Origin: Gemmatimonadota bacterium
Lineage (GTDB): Bacteria > Gemmatimonadota > Gemmatimonadetes > Gemmatimonadales > GWC2-71-9
Length of the DNA: 11,063 nucleotides
Direction of reading: 5' to 3'
Assembly (NCBI GenBank): GCA_022573095.1
Contig: JACZUR010000049.1
Coordinates: 1-11,063 of the forward strand
Both the position numbers and the translations under genes were made by a program. Below, in pieces: positions 1 to 7,025 of this stretch. Below the pieces are notes generated by a model, which worked only from the letters and a program-made list of their open reading frames with translations, did no database searches and was not told the origin of the DNA. Numbering within the stretch: the first letter of the stretch is position 1; the number at the start of each line of letters is the position of its first letter.

Positions 1-383
1 TAGAGATTCGTCTCCAGGGCATCTCCGCTCCCGGACTGGCTGCTGTGCGAGACGGCGCCCCGGTAAGGGGATACGAGGTCGTTCAGTTGTCTCTCTACGA
101 GGACGCTCTGGGAGATTACTGGCTCGGCCGGAATTCGTGGCGGAAGGGTGGCAGTAACTGGACGGCTATCGAGCCCCTGCTCGGTCCGCTCTCCGCGACC
201 GGACTACAATTCACCTATTACGACACCCTCGGTGTCGTGACCGCGGTTCCGCGCGATGTAGCTCGAATCGGTGTCACTGTGGAGGGCGAGTCCAACATGG
301 TGCGCACCTCCTCTGGGGGAGTGGGAACTATCACCGTGGATCTGGTCACCTCCATTGCCTTGCGCAACAATGTACGATTCTAG
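1..383 (+). CDS. PilW-like minor type IV pilin, 3' part (copy A, 5' end outside window)
   Basis: The reading frame is open from the left edge (first full codon at base 3) to a TAG stop, giving the last 126 residues. The prepilin N-terminus is outside the window, so the assignment rests on homology to the complete PilW-like protein further right: both share a block with the motifs GAPVRG, GD(Y/F)W, LGPL and TGL.F, and both end in LRNN-x-x-F. By hand alignment roughly 38 of 66 residues match in that block. The predicted role is a minor pilin in the T4P fibre or its priming complex. A GTG at 45 lies inside the frame, but conserved homology begins upstream of it, so it is not the start. A PilX-like gene follows after 22 bases, the same order as in the second cassette. 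Inferred function; homology between the two copies is seen directly. Confidence 0.8.
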   Translation, partial: EIRLQGISAPGLAAVRDGAPVRGYEVVQLSLYEDALGDYWLGRNSWRKGGSNWTAIEPLLGPLSATGLQFTYYDTLGVVTAVPRDVARIGVTVEGESNMVRTSSGGVGTITVDLVTSIALRNNVRF

Positions 384-405
384 CAATACTGAGGAGTATT
401 TTGAA

Positions 406-1521
406 ATGAAGACGAACTATTCTGATGAGCGGGGTGTGGCTCTGATAATCGCAATCTTCGCGCTCGTGGTTGTGGGTGCCTTGGTCACCGGCAGTTTCTT
501 CTTGGGCATGCAGGAACAGCAGGTTGGCAGAAACACGCTTCAGATGGAACAGGCTATCTCGGCTGCGGACGGAGGTGCTCAATTCGTTGTCGCCGACTGG
601 GACGCGGCGTCCTACAATCAGACGGCTGTCGGTGACAGTGTAACCTTCGAGGGCTGGCTTACTTGGAACAATGGATGGTACCGAGGAAGCGCGTTCAGAG
701 TGAGCGAGCAGGTTTTCTTGGTGCGCTCCGAGGGATTCAGCGCCGACTCCACTGCTCGGCAAGAAGTTGGAATGCTGGTCCGGCTGAAGCCGTTCGATAT
801 CGTTTTCACCGCCGCGCTCAAGGTTCAGGGTGCCACTAAGATTGGTGGTAGCTCCTTCATCGACGGGAACGACACGCAGCCCGCCGGGTGGGCCGATTGC
901 GACTCGACCGTGGCGCCGCTTGCGGGGCTCACAGTGGACGATTCCAGTCTGATAGACATCCAATGCACGGACTGTATAGACGGATCGCCTCTCATCTCGA
1001 TCGATACCACCATCAGTGATTCGTCGATGACCACCTTTGGCGAGCTCAATTTCGATGACCTTGCCGCGATGGCAAACAAGACGATCGGAACCGGTCCGTA
1101 CAACGGGATCGGCCCCGTCGTCGACGGTTCGGGTGAATGCTCGACGTCCCTGCTACTCAACTGGGGAGACCCGCTCGATCCGACCGCCGCGTGCGGTAAC
1201 TATTTCCCGATCCTCCACGCTCCCAATGGTACCAAGCTGACGGGTGGTGTGGGACAGGGGATACTCCTTGTCGACGGAAACCTGGAAGTACAGGGCGGAT
1301 TCGAGTTCTACGGACTGGTGATCATCACTGGAATTCTGACAACGGCCGGTACCGGGGGCCACTTCCGCGGTGGTGTGATGGCGGCGAACGTAAACCTCGA
1401 CCAGAATACCATACTCGGTAACGCGCTGGTAAGCTACTCGAGCTGTGCGGTTCAACAATCGCTCAATTCTACCGCTCCAGTCGCCCAGATGCGGGAGAGG
1501 GGTTGGCTAAACCTAAACTAG
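406..1521 (+). CDS. PilX-like minor pilin with large C-terminal beta-rich domain (copy A)
   Basis: A 371-residue protein. I chose ATG 406 because GAGGAG (391-396) sits 9 bases upstream and because an upstream extension of the frame (to 271) would overlap the PilW-like gene. The N-terminus DERG-VALIIAIFALVVVGALV followed by EQQVGR and an AADGGAQ segment fits the PilX N-terminal domain: a short charged leader, Gly, then a hydrophobic helix of about 20 residues. It lacks the Glu5 of major pilins. The C-terminal half (about 160-371) is Gly-rich with alternating hydrophobics (GGVGQGILLVDGNLEVQGGF), suggesting a beta-helix or similar fold. Cysteines are at 165, 187, 190, 245, 263 and 347, and all six have counterparts in copy B. 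Typical proteobacterial PilX is about half this length. Predicted to be exported and part of a T4P minor-pilin complex; the exact role of the C-terminal domain is unknown. Confidence 0.82.
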   Translation: MKTNYSDERGVALIIAIFALVVVGALVTGSFFLGMQEQQVGRNTLQMEQAISAADGGAQFVVADWDAASYNQTAVGDSVTFEGWLTWNNGWYRGSAFRVSEQVFLVRSEGFSADSTARQEVGMLVRLKPFDIVFTAALKVQGATKIGGSSFIDGNDTQPAGWADCDSTVAPLAGLTVDDSSLIDIQCTDCIDGSPLISIDTTISDSSMTTFGELNFDDLAAMANKTIGTGPYNGIGPVVDGSGECSTSLLLNWGDPLDPTAACGNYFPILHAPNGTKLTGGVGQGILLVDGNLEVQGGFEFYGLVIITGILTTAGTGGHFRGGVMAANVNLDQNTILGNALVSYSSCAVQQSLNSTAPVAQMRERGWLNLN

Positions 1522-1550
1522 GCAGCTGCGACCGGCATGTGACTCTAACC

Positions 1551-1591
1551 CAGGGGGTGGGCGCTCGGCGCTGACCCCCTGCGTTCTTATT
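1551..1591 (+). terminator. Probable rho-independent terminator after the copy A cassette
   Basis: CAGGGGGT (1551-1558) pairs perfectly with ACCCCCTG (1574-1581). Inside it, GCGC (1561-1564) pairs with GCGC (1568-1571) around a TCG loop, with one mismatch and one G-U between the two stems. The tail CGTTCTTATT is T-rich but not a pure T run. It lies 30 bases after the PilX-like stop and before the PilV-like gene, a sensible place for a transcript end. Confidence 0.6.
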
Positions 1592-1650
1592 GGTACCATC
1601 TGAGGCGGGTTGTATACCGCCCCCGATCTGACCTACTCAGATTTGTGGGC

Positions 1651-2046
1651 ATGAACCACAACAGATTGGTTGGGCCGGGAATCAAAACCGCATTGACGTG
1701 CTTGGCTCGCGGTGGGTTTACTCTCGTTGAGGTAGTCGTAGCCCTATTCGTGCTCGCGGTGGGACTCCTCGGACTGATGTCCACGCTTGTCCTGACCACC
1801 AGGATGATCATGACGGGGCAGCGACGTACCGCGATGGCGGCGTATGCCATGGAGCTGCTCGAGATCCGCGTTCAGGAAGGGTGCGCGATCGGCAGCGAGG
1901 TGCTGGAGCGAAATGGCATCGAAGCTCATATCAGCAGCGGTGGAGAGGCGGGCGCGGGCGGTGAACTGATACTCGTACTCACCGCCAACGTCCCAGGTGC
2001 TACACTTGCCGATACGTTTGCGTCGAGGGTGTCGTGCGCGCTGTGA
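1651..2046 (+). CDS. PilV-like type IV prepilin (short minor pilin)
   Basis: A 131-residue protein with a class III prepilin signal: RGG-FTLVEVVVALFVLAVGLLGL, cleavage expected after Gly22 so that mature residue 1 is Phe and residue 5 is Glu. The hydrophobic helix and the following alanine-rich TAMAAYAMELLE segment fit the PilV minor pilin family, and PilV-PilW-PilX is a common gene order. The 22-residue leader is long for a prepilin. I find no clear ribosome-binding site before ATG 1651; an in-frame GTG at 1645 and internal TTG codons (1666, 1693, 1702) are alternative starts that would shorten or lengthen the leader. At 131 residues it is shorter than usual PilV proteins (about 150-200), with only a small globular part. 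Its stop overlaps the start region of the next gene, which suggests coupled translation. Confidence 0.82.
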   Translation: MNHNRLVGPGIKTALTCLARGGFTLVEVVVALFVLAVGLLGLMSTLVLTTRMIMTGQRRTAMAAYAMELLEIRVQEGCAIGSEVLERNGIEAHISSGGEAGAGGELILVLTANVPGATLADTFASRVSCAL

Positions 2047-2906
2047 ATAACCGCGGTTTCACTCTCGTCGAACTGAGTGCCGCGCTGGCCCTGTTCGGGG
2101 TTGTCAGCGCGGTAGCGTTCCGAGCCATGCTGGTTGGCCAGCAAGCGGTGGAACGCCACTTCGCCATGGCAGATCTGAGTGCAAGTACGAGAACGGCTAT
2201 GGTGATAATTCCGGACGAACTCAGAGGCCTCAACGCCACCGATCCACTGGGAGGCGATATCGCATCCGCCGGGCCTTCGTCGATTACATATAAGGCCCTC
2301 CGCAGCCTGTATTTCGTGTGCCGGACGCCGGCCGCCGGATCGGCGGAAGTGGTCGTCGCGGCCCGCAACTGGGGTGGCTTGCGAGCTTTGGATTCGCAGG
2401 TCGATTCGGTCTTCATCTTTGCCGATGGAGACCCCCGCACGCCGGAAGACGACTCCTGGATCCGGGCTTCGGTGACAGGGGTGGCACCAGGAGCTGGATG
2501 CCCCGGCGGTAATGCCAGCCTTACGGTATCGCTGAGCGGCGTGAGCGAACCTGGGGTTCGGGCTGTGAGAGCAGGCGCCCCGGTTCGAGGTGTCGAAGTG
2601 CACCGCCTGCTTCTCTATAGGGACCGGTACGGAGACTTCTGGATGGGGGCGAGTCGTTACCGCAAGAGTGGTTCGGGTTGGACACGCACCCAGCCAGTGC
2701 TGGGGCCGCTCACCGAAACCGGTCTGCGTTTTGAGTATCGGGATAACTCAGGAGCTCTGGTGTCGAACCCATCGCTCGTCAGCCGGATTGACATCAAGGT
2801 AGTTGCACGGTCGCCCAGGAAACTACATCTGGCCTCAGGTGAGGTGGGATTCTCAGTGGACAGTCTGTCTACGAGCGTTGTCCTGCGCAACAACACCCAT
2901 TTCTAG
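2034..2906 (+). CDS. PilW-like type IV prepilin (minor pilin, copy B)
   Basis: A protein of 290 residues from GTG 2034, or 287 from GTG 2043. The second start overlaps the PilV stop as GTGA; GAGGG at 2025-2029 is 4 bases from the first start and 13 from the second, so the choice is open. The N-terminus NNRG-FTLVELSAALALFGVVSA is a textbook prepilin signal, with Phe at mature position 1 and Glu at 5. The length and long C-terminal domain fit PilW rather than a major pilin. Two cysteines (96 and 156, numbered from 2034) could form a disulfide. The C-terminal third is clearly homologous to the partial protein at the left edge, which makes this the second member of a divergent pair. It is expected in the inner membrane before assembly, then in the pilus base or tip complex. 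Confidence 0.85.
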   Translation: MRAVNNRGFTLVELSAALALFGVVSAVAFRAMLVGQQAVERHFAMADLSASTRTAMVIIPDELRGLNATDPLGGDIASAGPSSITYKALRSLYFVCRTPAAGSAEVVVAARNWGGLRALDSQVDSVFIFADGDPRTPEDDSWIRASVTGVAPGAGCPGGNASLTVSLSGVSEPGVRAVRAGAPVRGVEVHRLLLYRDRYGDFWMGASRYRKSGSGWTRTQPVLGPLTETGLRFEYRDNSGALVSNPSLVSRIDIKVVARSPRKLHLASGEVGFSVDSLSTSVVLRNNTHF

Positions 2907-2919
2907 CGGAGGCCCCAAA

Positions 2920-4026
2920 TTGCCGGCGCCCGATCGACACGGGGTCGCTCTCCCGATAGCGATTTTCGCGGTGGTAGTGCTGGGTCTTCTGATCAGCGCT
3001 TCCTTCTTGCTGGGGATTTGGGAACAACGTATGGGTCGGGCGGCGGTGCGGCTCGCTCAGGCCGCCGGTGCAGCTGAGGCCGGGGGCAATACTGCCCTCT
3101 CCTCCTGGGATAGCCGTTCTTTCGGAATGCTCATGGTCGGCGACAGCGCCGTGTTGTCGGGTTCTGTCGGTCCTGAGGTGGGTTGGTTCCGCGCCACCGT
3201 GTTTAGGCTCTCTGAGGAGCTTTTTTTCATCAGATCCGAGGGTTTCAGCAGCGACTTCGCCGCCCGCAGGGCGGTGGGTCTGGCGGTTCACATCGCTCCA
3301 TCGGTTATTGATCTTGACGCGGCATTCGCCACATCGGGATCGGTAGGCGTGAGGCGATCGATGACGGTGAGCGGCCAGGATGAATCGCCCGGAGGCTGGG
3401 ATTTTTGTCCACCGGCCGGGGCGGACGTACCAGCCGTGCGGCTCGGCGATTCACTGTTGAGCTCGGTCGAGGATTGCGCGGATTGCCTGCTGGGGAGCGT
3501 ACCGCTCGAGGTAGATACGTCTCTCGCCGAATCGGCCCTTTCTTGGGGGGACGTCGATTTTTATTTCTTGGTCGATCACGCCTCGACGACGGTTGGGCCG
3601 GGACCCCACTCCAGCATCGGTCCCCGAGTAGGGTCGGGCGGAGCCTGTCAAACTTCAGATCCAGCCAACTGGGGTGATCCCGCAGCCGGAGGTCCCTGTT
3701 CCAGTTATCTGCCCATCATCTTTGCTCCCAACGGGGCCCGAATCGTTGGCGGTGTGGGGCAAGGTATTCTGCTAGTCGAGGGTGATCTTGAACTGCAGGG
3801 TGGGTTCAGCTTTGTGGGTGCGGTGTTTGTGACCGGTGACCTAGCCATCACCGGATCCGGAGCCGATATTCTAGGTGGTGTGGCGGTGGGTGGCCCCGGC
3901 GAGGAATCCGTTTCCCGGCTGGAACAGGGGACTATACGGTATTCCAGCTGTGCGCTCTGGAGGGCGCTGACGAGGGCCTCCGGGGTCGCACCGCTGCGTG
4001 AGAGGTTCTGGAGCCCCTTTTTCTAA
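2920..4026 (+). CDS. PilX-like minor pilin with large C-terminal beta-rich domain (copy B), TTG start
   Basis: A 368-residue protein from TTG 2920. The frame is open back to 2803, but there it overlaps the PilW-like gene. GGAGG at 2908-2912 lies 7 bases before the TTG, and the product MPAPDRHG-VALPIAIF then aligns end to end with copy A. It has the PilX N-terminal helix, no Glu5, and a Gly-rich C-terminal domain with GGVGQGILLVEGDLELQGGF. Cysteines at 163, 186, 189, 243, 260 and 344 have nearly the same spacing as in copy A, including the C-x-D-C pair. The stop TAA comes 140 bases before pilM. Predicted minor pilin whose C-terminal domain may be exposed at a pilus tip; that last point is inference. 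Confidence 0.84.
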   Translation: MPAPDRHGVALPIAIFAVVVLGLLISASFLLGIWEQRMGRAAVRLAQAAGAAEAGGNTALSSWDSRSFGMLMVGDSAVLSGSVGPEVGWFRATVFRLSEELFFIRSEGFSSDFAARRAVGLAVHIAPSVIDLDAAFATSGSVGVRRSMTVSGQDESPGGWDFCPPAGADVPAVRLGDSLLSSVEDCADCLLGSVPLEVDTSLAESALSWGDVDFYFLVDHASTTVGPGPHSSIGPRVGSGGACQTSDPANWGDPAAGGPCSSYLPIIFAPNGARIVGGVGQGILLVEGDLELQGGFSFVGAVFVTGDLAITGSGADILGGVAVGGPGEESVSRLEQGTIRYSSCALWRALTRASGVAPLRERFWSPFF

Positions 4027-4093
4027 AGTCTCTGATCGCGTAAGTGCCTGCCCTCAAAACACTTGTTGCAGGTCGGTTGAAGTAGGTTGGAGC

Positions 4094-4122
4094 TTGACAA
4101 AGAGTCCGGGGAATCATACTCT
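4094..4122 (+). promoter_or_regulatory. Predicted sigma-70-type promoter of the pilM-Q operon
   Basis: TTGACA (4094-4099) is a perfect -35 consensus. TACTCT (4117-4122) lies 17 bases downstream and keeps the first TA and last T of the -10 consensus. Transcription would begin near 4129. This is the largest gap within the right-hand two thirds of the window and sits directly before the assembly operon. The leader that follows contains a short inverted repeat (GTCC 4127-4130, GGAC 4138-4141). Confidence 0.6.
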
Positions 4123-4143
4123 ATGGGTCCGCAAAAAGGACTT

Positions 4144-4206
4144 ATGTCGTTGAGGCATGGGAAGATATGGCGTTGTTCGGGCTTGGTGGTAAGAAATCCA
4201 GAGTAG
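4144..4206 (+). other. Possible 20-codon leader ORF overlapping the pilM start
   Basis: ATG 4144 follows AAAAAGGA with about 4 bases of spacing, a better ribosome-binding site than the one in front of pilM. The frame stays open for 20 codons and stops at TAG 4204-4206, 40 bases inside pilM in a different frame. It could set pilM translation by coupling or could be chance; the peptide itself has no recognisable family. Shown directly: the ORF and Shine-Dalgarno-like sequence. Its use is inference. Confidence 0.25.
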
Positions 4207-5213
4207 GTCTGGATATAGGTAGCGGCTTGATCAAGCTGGCCGTCGTGGACCACAGCTCGGGGGAACCCGAGCTTACCAAGGTTGCTATGACGCCGGTGCT
4301 GGCCGATGCCATCGTCGAGGGCGAAGTAATGGACCCCGGCGTGGTCACCGAGGCCATCCGCGGGCTACTGAGTTCTGCCGGAGTCAAGACGAAGGGCGTT
4401 GCAGTAGCTGTCGGCGGACGCGATCTCATCATCAGGAAGATCCAAGTGGATCGGATGAAGGAGAGCGACGCCTACGACGTCATCCGCTGGGAGGCTCAGC
4501 AGTACGTCCCGTTCGACATCGAAGCAGTAGAACTCGACTTTCAGATACTTGATCCTGACTCGGATGGTTTGCAGATGGATGTCCTGCTGGTCGCGGCCAA
4601 GCGAGAACTGGTCGAAAACAAGATCACTCTCCTCTCCGACTCGGGTTTGAAGGCTGAAACCGTGGACGTCGATGCATTCGCCCTGCACAACGCTTTTGCG
4701 GTGAATTATCCAGAGGCGATGGAAGGTGTGTGTGCTCTGGTCAATATCGGGAACGAGACGACCAACGTGAACTTCGTCGTCGACGGGGTACCGCTGCTCA
4801 CGCGCGACCTGAATATCGGTACTAGAAAGTTCAGAGAAGATCTCCAGAGGGGAAAAGCGATGGGAGCGGAGGAGGCTGATGAGGCGTTGCGCAGCACCGA
4901 GCAGATCCCGGAGCTGGCGGGCTACGTAACGACCAGGGCCGATGAGATCGCCATAGGCTTTGAGAGAGCGGCTGCGTTTCTGCAGACCGCGGGAGTGGAC
5001 GCGGGAAAGGTGCAACGATTTTACATGTCCGGCGGCGGTGCTCGGATCAATGGGATTGTAGAAGCGCTGGGCTCTCGGCTCGGTGTGAGTCCAGAGGTGG
5101 TGAATCCGGTGCAACGTCTGAAAGTAAGGGAGGGCGTGTTTGACGACATTGAGTTGGATGAGGTGGCTCCGTTGTTGTTGATGGCTATTGGGCTGGGTCT
5201 GAGGCAGGCATGA
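4167..5213 (+). CDS. pilM: PilM, actin-like cytoplasmic ATPase of the T4P alignment complex
   Basis: A 348-residue protein, the usual PilM length. PilM is a cytosolic actin/FtsA-like protein that binds ATP and the N-terminal tail of PilN, linking the cytoplasmic motor to the inner-membrane subcomplex. Visible motifs: phosphate-1 loop VGLDIGSGLIKLAVV (about 14-28), second phosphate segment LVNIGNETTNVNFVVDG (about 191-207), and the adenosine-binding MSGGGARINGI near 289-299. The segment RWEAQQYVPFDIE is also typical of the family. Start ATG 4167 has GGGAAG just upstream at tight spacing and GAGG 11 bases away, so translation initiation may be weak or coupled to the leader ORF. The stop overlaps the pilN start as ATGA, indicating translational coupling. 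Confidence 0.95.
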   Translation: MALFGLGGKKSRVGLDIGSGLIKLAVVDHSSGEPELTKVAMTPVLADAIVEGEVMDPGVVTEAIRGLLSSAGVKTKGVAVAVGGRDLIIRKIQVDRMKESDAYDVIRWEAQQYVPFDIEAVELDFQILDPDSDGLQMDVLLVAAKRELVENKITLLSDSGLKAETVDVDAFALHNAFAVNYPEAMEGVCALVNIGNETTNVNFVVDGVPLLTRDLNIGTRKFREDLQRGKAMGAEEADEALRSTEQIPELAGYVTTRADEIAIGFERAAAFLQTAGVDAGKVQRFYMSGGGARINGIVEALGSRLGVSPEVVNPVQRLKVREGVFDDIELDEVAPLLLMAIGLGLRQA

Positions 5214-5902
5214 GTCAGCATTTTATCGAGATCAATCTTCGCCCGGGTGCGAAGAAGAAGAAGAAACGCGGAGCCAAGGCCGCCGAGTTCAAGCTCCCCG
5301 ATTTCAAGGAGCTGGCCCAGCAGATCAAAGATCCGCTGCTCATCGGTGCGATCGCCTCTTGGGTGGTCTCTTTGATATTCATCGGCGTGGTTTATGCGAT
5401 GGAACGCAATACACTGGCGGAGATCAATCCGCAGTTAACCGCGCTCGAGCGCGAGCGCCGCGACCTGCGGGAAGAAATTGCTGCGCGGGAGGAATCGGAC
5501 AGCCTGGTCCAAGCCCTGTCGTCCGAGTTGACGGCGATCAGGGGGATCGACGCCAAGAGGTATGTGTGGCCGCATATTCTCGAAGAGATAACAGCAGCGC
5601 TGCCCGCTTTCACCTGGCTGGTCAGCATCGATTTCTTGCCCCCCACGCCCGGTCTGGACGGCTTTGATGTCTCCGAGGATCCGCTGCCCGCGGTTCTGAT
5701 AATGGGTCGAACTTCGGACATACAGTCTTACACCGGTTTTCTGCGGCGGCTGGCCGAATCGGACTGGCTGAAGGACGTGGCCGGTGGCTCGACGAGCATG
5801 GTGGAAGAGGAAGGTCGATCGGTGCTCGATTTTTCGGTAACGGTTCAGTACAAGATTGCTGATTCGTTTGATACGATCCCGGTACTGGCAACCGAAGGGT
5901 AG
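5210..5902 (+). CDS. pilN: PilN, inner-membrane T4P assembly protein
   Basis: A 230-residue bitopic membrane protein. The cytoplasmic tail starts with IEINLRPG (6-13), the conserved PilM-binding motif (family form is I-N-L-L-P). A Lys-rich stretch (15-19) follows, then a single membrane helix about 43-64, then a charged, probably coiled-coil segment about 65-110 and a periplasmic ferredoxin-like domain. PilN pairs with PilO in the periplasm and passes the signal from PilM outward. The tail between the motif and the membrane (about 30 residues) is longer and more basic than in the best-known PilN proteins. It overlaps pilM by 4 bases and is followed after 6 bases by pilO. Confidence 0.93.
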   Translation: MSQHFIEINLRPGAKKKKKRGAKAAEFKLPDFKELAQQIKDPLLIGAIASWVVSLIFIGVVYAMERNTLAEINPQLTALERERRDLREEIAAREESDSLVQALSSELTAIRGIDAKRYVWPHILEEITAALPAFTWLVSIDFLPPTPGLDGFDVSEDPLPAVLIMGRTSDIQSYTGFLRRLAESDWLKDVAGGSTSMVEEEGRSVLDFSVTVQYKIADSFDTIPVLATEG

Positions 5903-5908
5903 GCGCCC

Positions 5909-6529
5909 ATGGCGATGACCGACAAGGAGAAGAAACAGGCTCAGGGCCTGGCCATCATCGCAGGGATCGCTGCTGCCGTGCTCTTCTTCATGTTTTGGCG
6001 TAGCCCAATAGCTGTCGAAGCCGCGGAGAAACGTCTGCGAATGGACACCCTCCAGGCCCAGGTGGACTCCGCAAATACCTTGCTCGAGACGAGCAGCACC
6101 GAGCAGCTTCAGGCCAGTATTGCGGTGTACCGATCCAACCTTGGGCTCATGCGGCGACTGGTTCCAAGCGGTAACGAGCTGCCGGAGCTTCTCGAAAACA
6201 TCGCGCAGCGAGCGAACCTCAGGAGTCTGAAGATCATTGGGGTTAACCCTCAGGACCCGACCAACGAGGGAGCGTTCCGGGTGTTCACCTACGATATAAC
6301 GGTTGTTGGAGGCTACGACCATATTGGAGAGTTCTTGACGGACGTTGCGTCTCTCACACGCATTATGGTGCCCAATCAATTGTCGCTTGAGTTGCTGGAT
6401 ATGACCCGCGTACCAGCGGACTTGATTACGGATACGACTGTCACCGCGCTCCAGGCGCAGATGTTGATCAAGACTTTCGTCAAGATAGCCGTGGATGCCG
6501 GTGACGCTGGCGGAGTTCCCGGTGGGTAA
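5909..6529 (+). CDS. pilO: PilO, inner-membrane T4P assembly protein
   Basis: A 206-residue protein with a short cytoplasmic head (KEKKQ), one membrane helix at about 12-30, a coiled-coil-like segment about 35-85, and a periplasmic domain. The motifs LVPSGNELPELLENIAQRAN and YDITVVGGYDHIGEFLTDVA are characteristic of PilO. It forms the heterodimer with PilN and contacts PilP. Start ATG 5909 is preceded by GAAGGG (5894-5899) with 9 bases of spacing; a second ATG at 5915 is possible. The C-terminus is Gly-rich and its coding end overlaps the likely pilP start by 8 bases. Confidence 0.93.
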   Translation: MAMTDKEKKQAQGLAIIAGIAAAVLFFMFWRSPIAVEAAEKRLRMDTLQAQVDSANTLLETSSTEQLQASIAVYRSNLGLMRRLVPSGNELPELLENIAQRANLRSLKIIGVNPQDPTNEGAFRVFTYDITVVGGYDHIGEFLTDVASLTRIMVPNQLSLELLDMTRVPADLITDTTVTALQAQMLIKTFVKIAVDAGDAGGVPGG

Positions 6530-7025
6530 GTTGGGTCGCTTGCAGTTCCTGGCCATGTTGCTGCTCGTGGTGCTAGCCTGTTCCGGTGGAGACGATGCTG
6601 CGCCGGCGCCGGGTACGCCTGCGACGCAGGCGCGCGGGGGTGCTATCACCCAGACGCAGGCCGGAGGGGGCGATGTGCAAGATCAGGAATCGGACTCGAC
6701 GCAACTGGTGAGGGAGGTTTTCCGGTATCGAGGTGGAGTGAGAGATCCTTTCAGATCGCTTGTTCGGCCGGGCGGCTCGGACCGCCCCCGCGTCACCGAC
6801 CTCAAGCTTACCGGGATCGTCTACGACGCGATGTACCCGGTCAGAAGCGTGGCAGTGGTTCATGACACCGTCGAAGATCAGCGCTACGAACTACAGGTAG
6901 GCAGAGAGCTTGGCAGATTTCGGGTCGCCGAAATCCGCCAACGGGAACTCATAGTTGCGATAGATGAATTTGGTGTCGAGCGGCACATCGTGCTGTCGCT
7001 TCGCCCTCAGGAGGATACACCATGA
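6522..7025 (+). CDS. pilP: PilP, periplasmic lipoprotein linking PilNO to PilQ
   Basis: A 167-residue lipoprotein from GTG 6522. I prefer this start to ATG 6495 because GGCGGAG (6509-6515) is 6 bases away and because it gives a compact signal peptide, MGKLGR then a hydrophobic run ending VVLA-Cys20. After the lipidated Cys comes a low-complexity Ala/Gly/Thr/Gln linker (about 21-60), then the family motif F-x-Y-x-x-x-x-RDPF-R (about 67-78) and the beta-sandwich domain that docks on the PilQ N-domain (LTGIVYDA, ELIVAIDEFGVERHIVLSL). PilP joins the PilN/PilO heterodimer to the secretin. Its stop overlaps the pilQ start as ATGA. The 6495 start would add nine residues and overlap pilO by 35 bases. 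Confidence 0.92.
   Translation: MGKLGRLQFLAMLLLVVLACSGGDDAAPAPGTPATQARGGAITQTQAGGGDVQDQESDSTQLVREVFRYRGGVRDPFRSLVRPGGSDRPRVTDLKLTGIVYDAMYPVRSVAVVHDTVEDQRYELQVGRELGRFRVAEIRQRELIVAIDEFGVERHIVLSLRPQEDTP

Noticed and set aside
271..405. Upstream extension of the first PilX-like frame
   Set aside because: It overlaps the PilW-like gene in another frame, and the good ribosome-binding site and conserved N-terminus point to ATG 406.
1926..2603. 225-codon minus-strand open frame
   Set aside because: Antisense to the PilW-like gene, whose prepilin signal and paralogy are clear; low-complexity product without family resemblance.
4047..4072. CCTGC/GCAGG inverted repeat after the second PilX-like gene as a terminator
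   Set aside because: Only five pairs with a 16-base loop and no T run; too weak to call.
5435..6649. 404-codon open frame on the minus strand across pilN, pilO and the start of pilP
   Set aside because: It is antisense to three well-supported T4P genes, has no recognisable domain, and is the kind of long shadow frame produced by GC-rich codon bias.
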